Shown here one piece after another: positions 15,949 through 25,472 of a DNA stretch of 32,760 nucleotides (the first letter of the stretch is position 1; each line of letters begins with the position of its first letter). The notes below the pieces were generated by a model, which saw nothing but the letters and a program-made list of their open reading frames with translations, was not told the DNA's origin and did not search any database. The DNA comes from an uncultured Bacteroides sp. GTDB lineage: Bacteria; Bacteroidota; Bacteroidia; Bacteroidales; Bacteroidaceae. Position numbers and translations under genes: made by a program. The DNA lies in assembly GCA_905197435.1 (NCBI GenBank), contig CAJJYX010000010.1:1-32760 (forward strand), given 5' to 3'.

Positions 15949-17312
15949 GCCAGATTACCTATCTCGTCCAGGTTCTTCTGGATGTCGGCATCTGTCAATT
16001 CATAATTCACTAAATCGCCGGAGAGGTACTTGTCGTAGGATGCCATGTCGATAAGCCCGTGGCCGGAGAGGTTGAACAGGATTACTTTTTCTTCGCCCGT
16101 TTCCTTGCATTTGTTTGCCTCGCGGATGGTAGCAGCAATGGCGTGGCAGGATTCCGGGGCGGGGATGATGCCCTCTACTTGTGCAAAAAGACAACCGGCG
16201 TCGAATGATTCGAGTTGCTTGATGTCCACCGCTTCCATATATCCGTCTTTCAACAGTTGCGAAACAATGACACCTGCACCGTGATAGCGCAGACCGCCGG
16301 CATGAATATTGGCGGGAGCAAAGTTATGTCCCAGTGTAAACATGGGCAACAGTGGAGTGTATCCGGCCTCGTCACCGAAGTCGTATTGGAATTTACCACG
16401 TGTCAACTTCGGACAAGAAGCAGGCTCGGCTGCAATGAAGCGTGTTTTCTTTCCTTCAAGGATGTTATGGCGCATGAAGGGGAAGGCGATGCCGCCAAAA
16501 TTGGAACCTCCTCCGAAGCAGGCGATAACGGTGTCGGGATATTCACCCGCCATATCCATCTGCTTTTCGGCTTCCAGCCCGATGACAGTCTGGTGCAGGG
16601 CCACGTGGCTCAATACGGAGCCAAGGGTGTATTTACAGTTGGGAGTGGTCTGTGCCAGTTCAATAGCTTCGGAAATGGCTGTTCCCAACGAACCTTGATA
16701 GTTGGGGTGGGCAGTCAGTATGTCTTTTCCGGCACGGGTAGACATGGAAGGAGACGGAGTAACCTGTGCACCGAATGTCTGCATGATGCTGCGGCGGTAA
16801 GGTTTCTGCTCATAACTTATTTTTACTTGATAAACGGCAGCTTCCAGCCCGAAGAGACGGGCGGCGTATGCCAGGGAAGCCCCCCATTGTCCTGCACCGG
16901 TTTCGGTAGTCACATTGGTCACTCCCTCTTGTTTGCAATAGTATGCCTGCGGGATGGCAGAGTTAAGTTTGTGCGAGCCCATCGGGCTGACGCTTTCATT
17001 CTTGAAGTAGATATGTGCCGGTGTGCCGAGTGCTTTTTCCAATCCATAAGCACGTACCAGCGGAGTACTGCGGTAGTATTTGTACATTTCTCGAACCTCT
17101 TCGGGAATTTCAATCCACGTGTCGGTCTGATTCAATTCTTGGCGGCAGAGTTCTTCGGCAAAGATGGGGTATAGGTCTTCTGCCTTCAGCGGTTGCTTGG
17201 TTCCGGGATGAAGCGGCGGCATGGGCTTGTTCACCATGTCGGCTTGTATGTTATACCAGTAATGTGGGATTTCCTCTTCCGGGAGAATGAATCTTTTCTT
17301 TTTATTGCTCAT
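15945..17312 (-). CDS. trpB: Tryptophan synthase beta chain, TrpB2 type
   Basis: The protein has 455 residues, longer than the usual TrpB1 at about 400, with the extra N-terminal segment typical of TrpB2 (LPEEEIPHYWYNIQADMVNK). The PLP lysine is in GSHKLNSA at about residue 115; the phosphate-binding loop is GGGSNFGG at about 250, and ETGAGQWG is present. The enzyme makes tryptophan from indole and serine in the cytoplasm. TrpB2 usually works without TrpA, as a stand-alone indole-salvage enzyme, and no trpA or other trp gene is near. It is flanked by ion transporters on the other strand and appears monocistronic. Confidence 0.93.
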   Translation of the reverse strand: MSNKKKRFILPEEEIPHYWYNIQADMVNKPMPPLHPGTKQPLKAEDLYPIFAEELCRQELNQTDTWIEIPEEVREMYKYYRSTPLVRAYGLEKALGTPAHIYFKNESVSPMGSHKLNSAIPQAYYCKQEGVTNVTTETGAGQWGASLAYAARLFGLEAAVYQVKISYEQKPYRRSIMQTFGAQVTPSPSMSTRAGKDILTAHPNYQGSLGTAISEAIELAQTTPNCKYTLGSVLSHVALHQTVIGLEAEKQMDMAGEYPDTVIACFGGGSNFGGIAFPFMRHNILEGKKTRFIAAEPASCPKLTRGKFQYDFGDEAGYTPLLPMFTLGHNFAPANIHAGGLRYHGAGVIVSQLLKDGYMEAVDIKQLESFDAGCLFAQVEGIIPAPESCHAIAATIREANKCKETGEEKVILFNLSGHGLIDMASYDKYLSGDLVNYELTDADIQKNLDEIGNLA

Positions 17313-17341
17313 AGTGGTAAAATAGTTAATAATTCAATGCC

Positions 17342-17349
17342 CAAATGTA
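17342..17349 (-). promoter_or_regulatory. Candidate -7 element for trpB2
   Basis: On the minus strand the bases read TACATTTG, matching TAnnTTTG, about 30 bases before the ATG at 17312. No clear -33 element was seen and no trp attenuator peptide was recognised. Confidence 0.45.
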
Positions 17350-17410
17350 GCTATTTTTTTTGAACCAATTTCTTTTTTCTTTTGTTTTTTATATATGAAG
17401 ATAGATTTGC

Positions 17411-17418
17411 TATGTTTG
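17411..17418 (+). promoter_or_regulatory. Candidate -7 element for the potassium uptake genes
   Basis: TATGTTTG matches TAnnTTTG, about 25 bases before the ATG at 17444. Confidence 0.45.
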
Positions 17419-17443
17419 CCGCATTTCATTAATAGATGCATTT

Positions 17444-19273
17444 ATGAAGATTTATCATAAGTTCCTTTTGTATCAAAATAAATGGATTCACCCTTACATA
17501 CGGATGACAGTGAGAGTAATGGCCTTCATCACTTATTTGGCTTCCATCTTGCTGATTGTCGGTGTAGTCTATGAGCATGGCTTTACGATTTCCTCGGTTG
17601 AGGCACATCAGCTCCAGCGTTTGTACCATGGAGTGTGGATTGTTTTTCTGGCAGATGTTACTCTCCGCATCTTGTTGGAATATAAGGATACCCGGCGCAC
17701 ATTCAGTAAGCTGACTTGGATATTGACAATTCTACTTTATCTGACTCTTATTCCGGTCATTTTTCATCGTCCGGGAGAAGAGGGAGGCATCCTGCAATTC
17801 TGGGAATTTTTGCATGGTAAGACCTATCATCTTATCCTTCTGCTGGTATTTTCCTTTTTCAATCTTTCAAACGGGTTGGTACGGTTGTTGGGAAGGCGTA
17901 CGAACCCTTCGCTTATCCTGGCTGTCAGTTTTCTGATAATCATAGTGATAGGTACGGGACTACTGATGTTGCCGCGCTGCACGGTGAACGGTATATCATG
18001 GGTTGACTCATTGTTCATATCTACAAGTGCTGTGTGTGTCACGGGGCTGACGTCTGTCGATGTGGCTTCCACTTTTACCCCGACCGGTTTTGTGGTAATT
18101 ATTTTGTTGATTCAGATCGGTGGTCTGGGAGTCATGACACTGACAAGCTTCTTTGCCATGTTCTTTATGGGTAACACCTCATTGTACAATCAGTTGGTGG
18201 TACGCGACATGGTGAGTTCCAATTCCTTGAATTCTCTGCTTTCTACCTTGGTCTATATCTTGGCTTTTACGTTGGCGATTGAAGGGATAGGGATGCTTGC
18301 CATTTGGGGAGACATCCACGGAACGATGAGGATGGAACTTCAGGAAGAGTTGGCTTTTTCTGCTTTTCATGCCGTTTCCGCTTTCTGTAATGCCGGATTC
18401 TCTACGTTGCCCGGCAATTTGGGCAATCCGTTGGTGATGACGGGACACAATTCGTTTTTCATCTATATTTCTCTGCTGATAATTCTTGGTGGTATAGGTT
18501 TCCCCATCTTGGTGAACTTCAAGGATATCATTCTTTATCATTTGCGCCGATTGTGGCACTTTCTGCGTACTTGTCATTGGGACGACCGACGTTTTTATCA
18601 TCTGTACGACCTGAATACCAGGATTGTGCTGATCGTCACGTCTCTTTTGTTATTATTGGGGACGGTAGGCATTGTCGTTTTCGAGTGGAATGCCGCCTTT
18701 GCAGGCATGTCGGTGGCGGACAAGTGGACGCAGGCGTTTTTCAATGCTACATGTCCCCGTACGGCAGGATTTACCAGTGTCGACTTGGCTGGCTTGGGGG
18801 TACAAACACTACTCATTTATCTGTTTTTGATGTGGGTTGGGGGCGGCTCCCAGTCTACGGCAGGTGGTATTAAAGTGAATGCTTTTGCGGTGGTGGTACT
18901 GAATCTGGTGGCTGTGTTGCGTGGCACGGAGCGGGTGGAGGTATTTGGTCGCGAGCTTTCACACGATTCCATCCGTCGTTCCAATGCCACGGTGGTGATG
19001 TCGTTCGGTATCTTGTTGTTGTTTGTTTTCATCATCAGTATTCTGGAGCCGAATGTATCGCTTTTGGCTATAACCTTCGAGTGTGTGTCAGCGCTGAGTA
19101 CGGTAGGGTCCAGTTTGAACCTTACTCCGCAGTTGGGTGATGACAGCAAGCTGTTGGTGGCACTGCTGATGTTTGTAGGGCGTGTGGGGCTGATTACACT
19201 GATGCTTGGCATTATCAAACAGAAGAAGCATACGAAGTATCAGTATCCGAGTGGGCAGATTATAATCAATTGA
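17444..19273 (+). CDS. trkH: Potassium transporter, TrkH/KtrB membrane subunit
   Basis: The protein has 609 residues with multiple membrane helices. The four pore-loop segments of the Trk/Ktr/HKT superfamily are visible: TSAVCVTGLTSVDVAST, HAVSAFCNAGFSTLPG, NATCPRTAGFTSVDLAG, and VSALSTVGSSLNLTP. Each has the expected Gly for the K+ filter. An additional N-terminal block of about 130 residues with helices precedes the Trk core, making it longer than a typical KtrB of about 450. It transports K+ with Na+ or H+ across the inner membrane. The NAD-binding regulatory subunit is encoded 38 bases downstream. Confidence 0.92.
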   Translation: MKIYHKFLLYQNKWIHPYIRMTVRVMAFITYLASILLIVGVVYEHGFTISSVEAHQLQRLYHGVWIVFLADVTLRILLEYKDTRRTFSKLTWILTILLYLTLIPVIFHRPGEEGGILQFWEFLHGKTYHLILLLVFSFFNLSNGLVRLLGRRTNPSLILAVSFLIIIVIGTGLLMLPRCTVNGISWVDSLFISTSAVCVTGLTSVDVASTFTPTGFVVIILLIQIGGLGVMTLTSFFAMFFMGNTSLYNQLVVRDMVSSNSLNSLLSTLVYILAFTLAIEGIGMLAIWGDIHGTMRMELQEELAFSAFHAVSAFCNAGFSTLPGNLGNPLVMTGHNSFFIYISLLIILGGIGFPILVNFKDIILYHLRRLWHFLRTCHWDDRRFYHLYDLNTRIVLIVTSLLLLLGTVGIVVFEWNAAFAGMSVADKWTQAFFNATCPRTAGFTSVDLAGLGVQTLLIYLFLMWVGGGSQSTAGGIKVNAFAVVVLNLVAVLRGTERVEVFGRELSHDSIRRSNATVVMSFGILLLFVFIISILEPNVSLLAITFECVSALSTVGSSLNLTPQLGDDSKLLVALLMFVGRVGLITLMLGIIKQKKHTKYQYPSGQIIIN

Positions 19274-19311
19274 TAATTGACTTGCAAATTCATTCATTAT
19301 CCATTAACAAA

Positions 19312-19998
19312 ATGAAGTATATTATTATCGGTTTAGGAAATTATGGTTACGTGCTGGCAGAAGAGCTTTCTGCACTGGGGCACGAAGTGATAGGCGCGGA
19401 TATGAGCGCCGGTCGGGTAGATAGTCTGAAAGAGAAAATTGCCACAGCCTTTGTCATCGACGCTACGGATGAGCAGGCGTTGTCCGTGTTGCCGCTGAAC
19501 AACGTAGATGTGGTGATTGTTGCCATCGGCGAAAATTTCGGTGCATCCATCCGTGTAGTGGCTTTGCTGAAACAGAAGAAAGTGCAGCATATATATGCCC
19601 GTGCCATTGACGCTGTTCACCGTTCTGTACTCGAGGCCTTTGAACTGGAACGCATTCTTACTCCTGAGGAGGATGCGGCACGCGGACTGGTGCGGTTACT
19701 GGAATTCGGCGCCGATATGGAGACATTCCGTGTGGCGCCGGATTATTATGTGGTCAAGTTCACCGTTCCGGACAAGTTCATTGGCTACTATGCCAACGAG
19801 TTGAATCTCGATAAGGAATTCGGCTTGAAGATGCTTGCCTTGAAGCGTGCCGAGACTTTGAAGAATTGCCTGGGCATCTCTTATGTGGAACACAATGTAC
19901 TGAACGGATTATCGGAAAATGACCAAATACAAACCGGCGACCAGTTGGTATGCTACGGGCGGTACAAGGATTTCCAGAAGTTCTGGAAAGCACTGTGA
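19312..19998 (+). CDS. trkA: Potassium uptake regulatory subunit, TrkA/KtrA
   Basis: The protein has 228 residues from ATG 19312, which places MKYIIIGLGNYG at the very start; the longer frame from 19270 overlaps the previous stop and adds nothing recognisable. RCK_N Rossmann fold: GxGxxG at 7-12 and the ribose-binding acidic residue in VIGADMS. RCK_C is at about 140-228 (FRVAPDYYVVKFTVPDKFIG to the end). A single RCK pair is KtrA-like rather than the duplicated TrkA of E. coli. It forms a cytoplasmic ring that gates the TrkH/KtrB channel in response to nucleotides. Confidence 0.92.
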   Translation: MKYIIIGLGNYGYVLAEELSALGHEVIGADMSAGRVDSLKEKIATAFVIDATDEQALSVLPLNNVDVVIVAIGENFGASIRVVALLKQKKVQHIYARAIDAVHRSVLEAFELERILTPEEDAARGLVRLLEFGADMETFRVAPDYYVVKFTVPDKFIGYYANELNLDKEFGLKMLALKRAETLKNCLGISYVEHNVLNGLSENDQIQTGDQLVCYGRYKDFQKFWKAL

Positions 19999-20030
19999 TT
20001 GATTTTCCTTTTTCAACTTTCCATTTCTCA

Positions 20031-21539
20031 TTAAACCAAGTCTTTCTCCCGGCACTGATAATGGAAATAGTCGGTCAGGAAGTGTGCATTCTTGTGCATA
20101 AACTCTTTCCCGTATTCTTTCCCTTGCAAACTGTTCAGGTAAGCATCGGGTAGCATGCCTTCGTCTTGTAGGATGCAGCTCAGTTGATAAGGTATGACGT
20201 CGGGGTTGACGATGAACATGACGGCATTTTTCTCTGCTTCTTCCTTGTTATAATAGGAATTGTCCGGAGACTTGATACATTCGCACAGCTTGAATTGGAT
20301 ATGTAGGCCGGTGTGCGGGTTGGCCATCAATATGGCTCCGTTCTCTGTGTTTATGCGTGGCATCTCCAGTTTTTCTCTCATTCTGTAACCCATTCTGTTC
20401 AGCAGGAAATCAGAGGTTTCTTCTTGCGATTTACAGAATACAAAAGACTTTCCTCCGGATGCTTTTATGAAATCGTGGAACGCAGCCTTTTCATTCGTTT
20501 TTTCTTTGTTTTTCTTCAAATCGTCCACATATTCCGCTATCTTTTGGTCGTACTTGTTTTCAAGGAGCATGCCACATTGCCACCATGCGTTGTTAAAATA
20601 AGTCAGTTCGCAGATAAAGGTACTTTTCCTGACCTTCCTGCCTCGGATGGCCGAAAGGTTCAATGACTTCTTGGTGACCTTGAATTCTCCTTCTCCTTCG
20701 CTGCACAAATCTTTGAGATACAGATACTCGTCATCTTCTTTCTCCAACAGATAGCAACTGTTTTCCCGCACCTTCACCTTATTCCAAATCTGATGTTCGG
20801 GATGAGCCTTGCTGATTAAAGCCAGCCATTCCGGTGAGGTCAGTGACAATAAGTTGTGGCGTCCTTTGAGTGCCAGTGAAGTACGTGTGGCATATATAAT
20901 GGTGTCTATCATTTCGGGGACTATCTCTTCATTATCTAATAACTTTTCTGCTTCGCTCAGATACTGATCTGTGTTTTCGATGTTGAAATAGCAATGGTAG
21001 TGAAACCACTCCAGCACTTCCCGATAGCGGAAGAAGTCTTCTTCTTCCATGGCAGAGTGGCATAGAAATTCCTGCATCCTTTCATTTTCGGGAGCGGTTT
21101 CGTATTCTTCTGCAAGCAGTCCGTATATCTCTTGTGCAGTCTGCTCTATTCCGGGATTCTCGGGGTTGATTACGCTTATTCCCCGGCGCAGATATTGTAT
21201 ATGGTGCCAAAGCAGAAAGCGTATGTCCTCCAGATTGATTTCATCCGGAAAATAATCGCCTTTGATGGGGTAGAAAGGCAGATAGGCTCCGTATCGCTTC
21301 CGGCACTCGGCAGTGAATGCCTGCCAGATGCCGGTTTGAGAGATGACGTCTTCAAACCATGCGGCGAGGCAAAGGCTCGTATGGCGTATGTCTTCCTCTT
21401 CTTCGAAGGCGTCGGCTATCGTTGAATAGTAAAGTCTCTTGTGGATATCGTTTGCGATGCCGACATAATATTGGTCTACACTGTTTGTCTGTTTGTACGG
21501 ATGCAGTTCCAGCCATTCCTTGGGATATATTTTCTTCAT
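20031..21539 (-). CDS. DUF3843-like protein of unknown function
   Basis: The protein has 502 residues with no signal peptide and no membrane segment, so it is probably cytoplasmic. It begins MKKIYPKEWLELHPYKQTNS and is rich in acidic residues and tryptophan. I recognise the overall pattern as the Bacteroidetes family DUF3843, but no catalytic motif is evident. The N-terminal half looks helical (LAAWFEDVISQTGIWQAF; EDIRFLLWHHIQYLRRGIS); the middle has beta-type segments with conserved-looking aromatic residues. It is convergent with trkA and appears to be transcribed alone. Confidence 0.7.
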   Translation of the reverse strand: MKKIYPKEWLELHPYKQTNSVDQYYVGIANDIHKRLYYSTIADAFEEEEDIRHTSLCLAAWFEDVISQTGIWQAFTAECRKRYGAYLPFYPIKGDYFPDEINLEDIRFLLWHHIQYLRRGISVINPENPGIEQTAQEIYGLLAEEYETAPENERMQEFLCHSAMEEEDFFRYREVLEWFHYHCYFNIENTDQYLSEAEKLLDNEEIVPEMIDTIIYATRTSLALKGRHNLLSLTSPEWLALISKAHPEHQIWNKVKVRENSCYLLEKEDDEYLYLKDLCSEGEGEFKVTKKSLNLSAIRGRKVRKSTFICELTYFNNAWWQCGMLLENKYDQKIAEYVDDLKKNKEKTNEKAAFHDFIKASGGKSFVFCKSQEETSDFLLNRMGYRMREKLEMPRINTENGAILMANPHTGLHIQFKLCECIKSPDNSYYNKEEAEKNAVMFIVNPDVIPYQLSCILQDEGMLPDAYLNSLQGKEYGKEFMHKNAHFLTDYFHYQCREKDLV

Positions 21540-21829
21540 GACTCTAAAGTGGGTTTGGTCTGTATTTTATATATTTTTATTTCCCGGCATAAAGATATAT
21601 TTTTTGTGGGAATTTTCTTGTTTTTCCGCCTTTTAGATAAGTATTTCTTCTCCTTTTTATGTCTGCTTTGTTCCCAAGGGAGTTATCGAACCTTAATATT
21701 CTTTTCAACCTCATTTATTATGTTAAAGCAGGAAGTTGCAGTTAAACTTCTTGCTTTTGCTTTTGTCATAGATACGTTGCAACACAATAGGTATAACTAA
21801 TATAGTGTATTAATTTAAAAAGAGAAAAA

Positions 21830-22282
21830 ATGATGAAAAGAATAGTCTTGATATGGATGGCCGCCTTCCTGATGGGTGGCATGGTAATGGCGCAACATGC
21901 CCGTCGCAGTGATAAAATGCCCGATTCGAAGGTTCGTGCCGAGCGCATGACGGAACGGATGGTGAAGGAGTATTCCTTGAACGATACGCAGAAACAACAA
22001 CTGTTGGAGGCAAATCTGGCATTGGTTGAGAAAATGGGAGACATGCCGATGCATCGTGCCAAAGCACACAAGCATCCTAAGAGAGATGGCAAGCGCCATC
22101 AATTGACGGATGAGCAGCGCGCGCAGAAAAAAGTGAAGATGGAAAAGAAGCGTGAAGAGATGAAGGCTGCCCGTACCGCTTATGATTCGCAGCTCCGGAA
22201 GATTATGACGGAAGAACAACATGCTGCATACAGCAAGAAAGTGCAGGATAGAAAAGCGAAAATGGAATCTAAAAGAAAATAA
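21830..22282 (+). CDS. Small basic exported protein, DUF4890-like (Spy/CpxP-like)
   Basis: The protein has 150 residues with a signal peptide (MMKRIVLIWMAAFLMGGMVMAQ). The mature part is highly charged, helical and rich in Lys, Arg and Met (RAERMTERMVKEYSLNDTQK; LTDEQRAQKKVKMEKKREEM; LRKIMTEEQHAAYSKK). The LTDEQ and MTEEQ-type repeats recall Spy/CpxP periplasmic chaperones and DUF4890. It is upstream of a lipoprotein and a two-component system in the same direction, so an envelope-stress role is plausible but unproven. Confidence 0.7.
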   Translation: MMKRIVLIWMAAFLMGGMVMAQHARRSDKMPDSKVRAERMTERMVKEYSLNDTQKQQLLEANLALVEKMGDMPMHRAKAHKHPKRDGKRHQLTDEQRAQKKVKMEKKREEMKAARTAYDSQLRKIMTEEQHAAYSKKVQDRKAKMESKRK

Positions 22283-22307
22283 ATTTTCTATTGCATTCAA
22301 TTTGTAC

Positions 22308-22315
22308 TATTTTTG
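22308..22315 (+). promoter_or_regulatory. Candidate -7 element for the DUF4738-like lipoprotein gene
   Basis: TATTTTTG matches TAnnTTTG and lies 27 bases before the ATG at 22343, suggesting separate transcription from the gene upstream. Confidence 0.4.
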
Positions 22316-22342
22316 TCCGGTCAACTACTAAAAAACAGAACA

Positions 22343-22888
22343 ATGAAGAATATAGTCTATATTTTGGTATGTGCATCGGTTGTCTTTTTCACTGCTTGTT
22401 CGTCTCAGGACAAGAAGAAAGACGGTACGCAGGCATTGATGCAAGATAGTACAGAAATAGCCGGTCCACAGCGCATGCAGGAGTCTGATGTAAAAACATC
22501 CTTTACCTATAAGGGAAAAGAGTATCAGTCTTCTGTAGTGCGTCGACCGGATGAATCTCTGCCGATAGTGAAAAATGAGCAGGGAGAGAAATTTGTGGAT
22601 AACCGCATCACCTTGCGCATTACGTGCGGCGGGAAGCAGGTGGTGGACAAAGTGTTCACCAAAGAAAATTTTGCTTCGTTGGTGGATGCCAAGTTCATGA
22701 AATACTCCATTCTTGAAGGGCTGGTTTATGACCAGACTACTCCGCAAGGAATCATATATGCGGCCAGTGTCTGTTATCCGCAATCAGATCTTTACGTTCC
22801 AATCCGACTGACCATTACGGCTGACGGGAAAATCTCCATGGCAAAAGAGGAACTGATGGAAGACTATCAGACAGATAGTATTGGTTAG
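22343..22888 (+). CDS. Lipoprotein, DUF4738-like
   Basis: The protein has 181 residues from ATG 22343. This start gives a lipoprotein signal MKNIVYILVCASVVFFTACS with Cys19; the longer frame at 22313 would bury it. The mature part begins with SSQDKKKDGTQ and has a compact beta-rich segment (KTSFTYKGKEYQSSVVRRPD; FVDNRITLRITCGGKQVVDK). I associate it with DUF4738 of Bacteroidetes; function unknown. It precedes a response regulator gene by 49 bases. Confidence 0.7.
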   Translation: MKNIVYILVCASVVFFTACSSQDKKKDGTQALMQDSTEIAGPQRMQESDVKTSFTYKGKEYQSSVVRRPDESLPIVKNEQGEKFVDNRITLRITCGGKQVVDKVFTKENFASLVDAKFMKYSILEGLVYDQTTPQGIIYAASVCYPQSDLYVPIRLTITADGKISMAKEELMEDYQTDSIG

Positions 22889-22937
22889 CGGATGTTTTTC
22901 CAGATTGTTTCCTGTTTTATAGACCATCTTTGTCGGC

Positions 22938-23615
22938 ATGAAAATCCTAATTGTAGAAGATGAGCAAGATTTGCGGGATACTATCCGCGCTTCGCTCCTG
23001 AAAGAAAAGTTTGTTGTAGAGACCACTGCCGATTATTTCTCAGCATTGGATAAGATTAATGACTACGATTACGACTGCATTTTACTGGATATCATGTTGC
23101 CCGGTGGAAGTGGTCTGGACTTGCTGCGTGAGCTGAAACGGCTGCACCGCAGTGACAGTGTACTTGTCATCTCGGCCAAAGATTCTCTGGATGATAAAGT
23201 GGAAGGACTGGAATTGGGAGCCGACGATTATCTTACAAAGCCTTTTCATCTGGCGGAACTCAATGCACGTGTCAAGTCTTTGATACGTCGTCGGCAGGCG
23301 AAGGGAGATGTGACCGTTGCTCTTGGAAACCTTCTGCTCTATCCTGATAAACGGCAGGTAGAGATAAACGGAAAACCCTTGCAACTGAACCGCAAGGAGT
23401 TCGACCTGCTCTATTATTTTGTAGTCAACTCCGGTCGGGTCATTAATAAAATGAGCCTTGCCGAGTCGGTGTGGGGAGACAATATAGACCAAGCAGATTC
23501 GTTGGATTTTATCTACTCGCAAGTGAAGAATCTGCGTAAGAAGTTGAGACAAGCTGAGGCTACCATAGAATTAAAGGCTGTCTATGGGTTCGGCTACAAA
23601 CTCTCCGAACTATGA
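22938..23615 (+). CDS. OmpR-family response regulator
   Basis: The protein has 225 residues. Receiver domain: acidic pair in IVEDEQD, phospho-acceptor Asp51 (LLDIMLPGGSG), Ser79 in VISAKD, Lys101 in LTKPF. A winged-helix DNA-binding domain is at about 127-223 (LLLYPDKRQVEINGKPLQL, EFDLLYYFVVNSGRVI, VKNLRKKL, VYGFGYKL). It is phosphorylated by the histidine kinase encoded next, whose ATG overlaps its stop. Target genes probably include the two PepSY-like genes downstream, by position only. Confidence 0.95.
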   Translation: MKILIVEDEQDLRDTIRASLLKEKFVVETTADYFSALDKINDYDYDCILLDIMLPGGSGLDLLRELKRLHRSDSVLVISAKDSLDDKVEGLELGADDYLTKPFHLAELNARVKSLIRRRQAKGDVTVALGNLLLYPDKRQVEINGKPLQLNRKEFDLLYYFVVNSGRVINKMSLAESVWGDNIDQADSLDFIYSQVKNLRKKLRQAEATIELKAVYGFGYKLSEL

Positions 23616-24901
23616 AGCTGCTGAGCTACACCTACCGCAAACTTGCATTGTTGCTGTTCCTGTTGATGGCGGTGTGGGGTGTGCTGTTTTATTATGCAAT
23701 CGTTGACGAGGTGGTGGATGAGACGGACGATACGTTGGAGAATTATGGTGAGATTTTGATGAAGAGTGCGCTTCATGATCCCTCGATACTCGAAACGGAA
23801 GGTTCGCTGATGTCTTTCTATAAGTTCACCCCTATATCCGAAGAGGAAGGACGGCATTACAGACAAGTATTCTATGATGCTACGGTCTATATCGAACTGG
23901 AGGATGAAGATGAACCGGTACGTGTCATGTGTACCGCTTTCCGCATGCCCGACGGGCAATATTATGAGTTGAAACTGATGGTTTCCACCCTGGAACGGGA
24001 TGATATGGTGGAGGCTATGCTCTGGTATCTGGGAGTGCTGTTCCTGCTGTTTCTCATCTGTACTTCCATCGGCATCCAGTTGGTGCTGAAGGGAGTGTTC
24101 CGTCCGTTACATAAACTGCTTGACTGGTTGCACCGCATTCAGCCCGGCAAGGAGGTACCTCCATTAGACAATCCGACGAAGATACGGGAGTTCCGCCAGC
24201 TGAGCAATGCAGCATTGGATATGGGCAACCGCAGCTACAAGGCATACGAGGAGCAGAAGCAATTCATCGAGAATGCATCGCATGAGTTGCAGACACCACT
24301 TGCCATCGTGAGGGGAAAAGTGGAACTGCTGGCAGAGAGTGAAGGGATGACGGAACAGCAAATGGAGCAGCTGGACGAGATATATGCCACGCTGGGCCGT
24401 GCCGTGAAACTGAACAAGTCCCTGTTGCTGCTTTCCCGTATAGAGAACGGGCAGTATACCGAGATGGAAGATGTCTCGGTGGATGAGATACTGGATGAAC
24501 TTTTGCCCGACCTGACGGATATTTATGAACATAAACAGGTGAGACTGATACGAAAACGAGAGGAGCAGCCTTTTATCATCCGTTGCAACCATTCGTTGGC
24601 GCAAATACTGGTTTCCAATCTGGTGAAGAATTCATTGCTGCACAATGGGGAAGGGGGAGAGTTGCAGGTACTTACCACTCCAACTTCGCTGGTCATAAAG
24701 AATACGGGTGATGTTCCTTTGGAGGGAGAGAAGTTGTTCCGGCGTTTTTATCATGGCATGGATGGCAAGAAGGACTCCACCGGACTGGGGCTTGCCATAG
24801 CGCGTTCCATTGCGTTGTCGTCTTCATTGAAGCTCACGTATGAATGGCAGGACAGTATGCATACCTTCCGTCTGGTTAAAGAAAGTAAAATTTACCGTTA
24901 A
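23612..24901 (+). CDS. Membrane sensor histidine kinase
   Basis: The protein has 429 residues: membrane helix at about 10-30, a periplasmic sensor part of about 100 residues rich in acidic residues (YIELEDEDEPVRVM), a second helix at about 136-158, and a HAMP-like linker. The phospho-acceptor is His224 (FIENASHELQTPLAIVRGK), the N box is NLVKNSLLHN and the G box STGLGLAIARS. It autophosphorylates and passes phosphate to the partner regulator, with which it overlaps by 4 bases. The acidic sensor region could bind cations or cationic peptides, but that is a guess. Confidence 0.94.
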   Translation: MKLLSYTYRKLALLLFLLMAVWGVLFYYAIVDEVVDETDDTLENYGEILMKSALHDPSILETEGSLMSFYKFTPISEEEGRHYRQVFYDATVYIELEDEDEPVRVMCTAFRMPDGQYYELKLMVSTLERDDMVEAMLWYLGVLFLLFLICTSIGIQLVLKGVFRPLHKLLDWLHRIQPGKEVPPLDNPTKIREFRQLSNAALDMGNRSYKAYEEQKQFIENASHELQTPLAIVRGKVELLAESEGMTEQQMEQLDEIYATLGRAVKLNKSLLLLSRIENGQYTEMEDVSVDEILDELLPDLTDIYEHKQVRLIRKREEQPFIIRCNHSLAQILVSNLVKNSLLHNGEGGELQVLTTPTSLVIKNTGDVPLEGEKLFRRFYHGMDGKKDSTGLGLAIARSIALSSSLKLTYEWQDSMHTFRLVKESKIYR

Positions 24902-24993
24902 CTGCGATTGTTCCCAAATCTTTCCTAATTCTCTACCGTTATTTGCAATGTGAATGATATGAAATTTATTAGTAACATTAAAAAATAACGATT

Positions 24994-25434
24994 ATGAAGA
25001 AAGTATTGTCTATTCTTGTGTTGGCTCTTGTAGCTGTTCAGTTTGCCTTTGCCGGTGATGTAATTACTCAGGATGCCAAGCAGCTTCCATTGACGGCACG
25101 TAACTTTATCAACCAGTATTTCTCGAAACCGCATATTTCGCATATCAAGATTGAAAGTGAAATACTACAGACCAAGAAATATGAAGTGCTGCTGACCGAC
25201 CGTACGGAAATAGACTTCGACAAGAAAGGAAACTGGCTGGAAGTGGATTGTAAGAAATCCGCTGTACCCGAAGCCTTGGTTCCGGTTTCGGTAAAGGAGT
25301 ATGTGAAGGCTAACTTCCCGAGAGAGATTATTACCAAAATCGAGCGCGGACGTACTGGCGTAGAAGTTGAGCTGAGTAATGATTATTCTTTGAAGTTTAA
25401 CAAGAAGGGAAAGTTTGTCGGCATGGACGATTGA
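24994..25434 (+). CDS. PepSY-like (DUF2874) periplasmic protein
   Basis: The protein has 146 residues with a signal peptide (MKKVLSILVLALVAVQFAFA). Two repeats follow: ARNFINQYFSKPHISHIKIE with TEIDFDKKGNWLEVDCK, then VKEYVKANFPREIITKIERG with YSLKFNKKGKFVGMD. This duplicated pattern is that of PepSY-like DUF2874 proteins common in Bacteroides, which are often next to two-component systems. Role unknown; a modulator or target of the kinase is a reasonable inference. Confidence 0.8.
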   Translation: MKKVLSILVLALVAVQFAFAGDVITQDAKQLPLTARNFINQYFSKPHISHIKIESEILQTKKYEVLLTDRTEIDFDKKGNWLEVDCKKSAVPEALVPVSVKEYVKANFPREIITKIERGRTGVEVELSNDYSLKFNKKGKFVGMDD

Positions 25435-25472
25435 TTTCTTCGTAAATATTTAACTTAAAACCTTATAGAGCG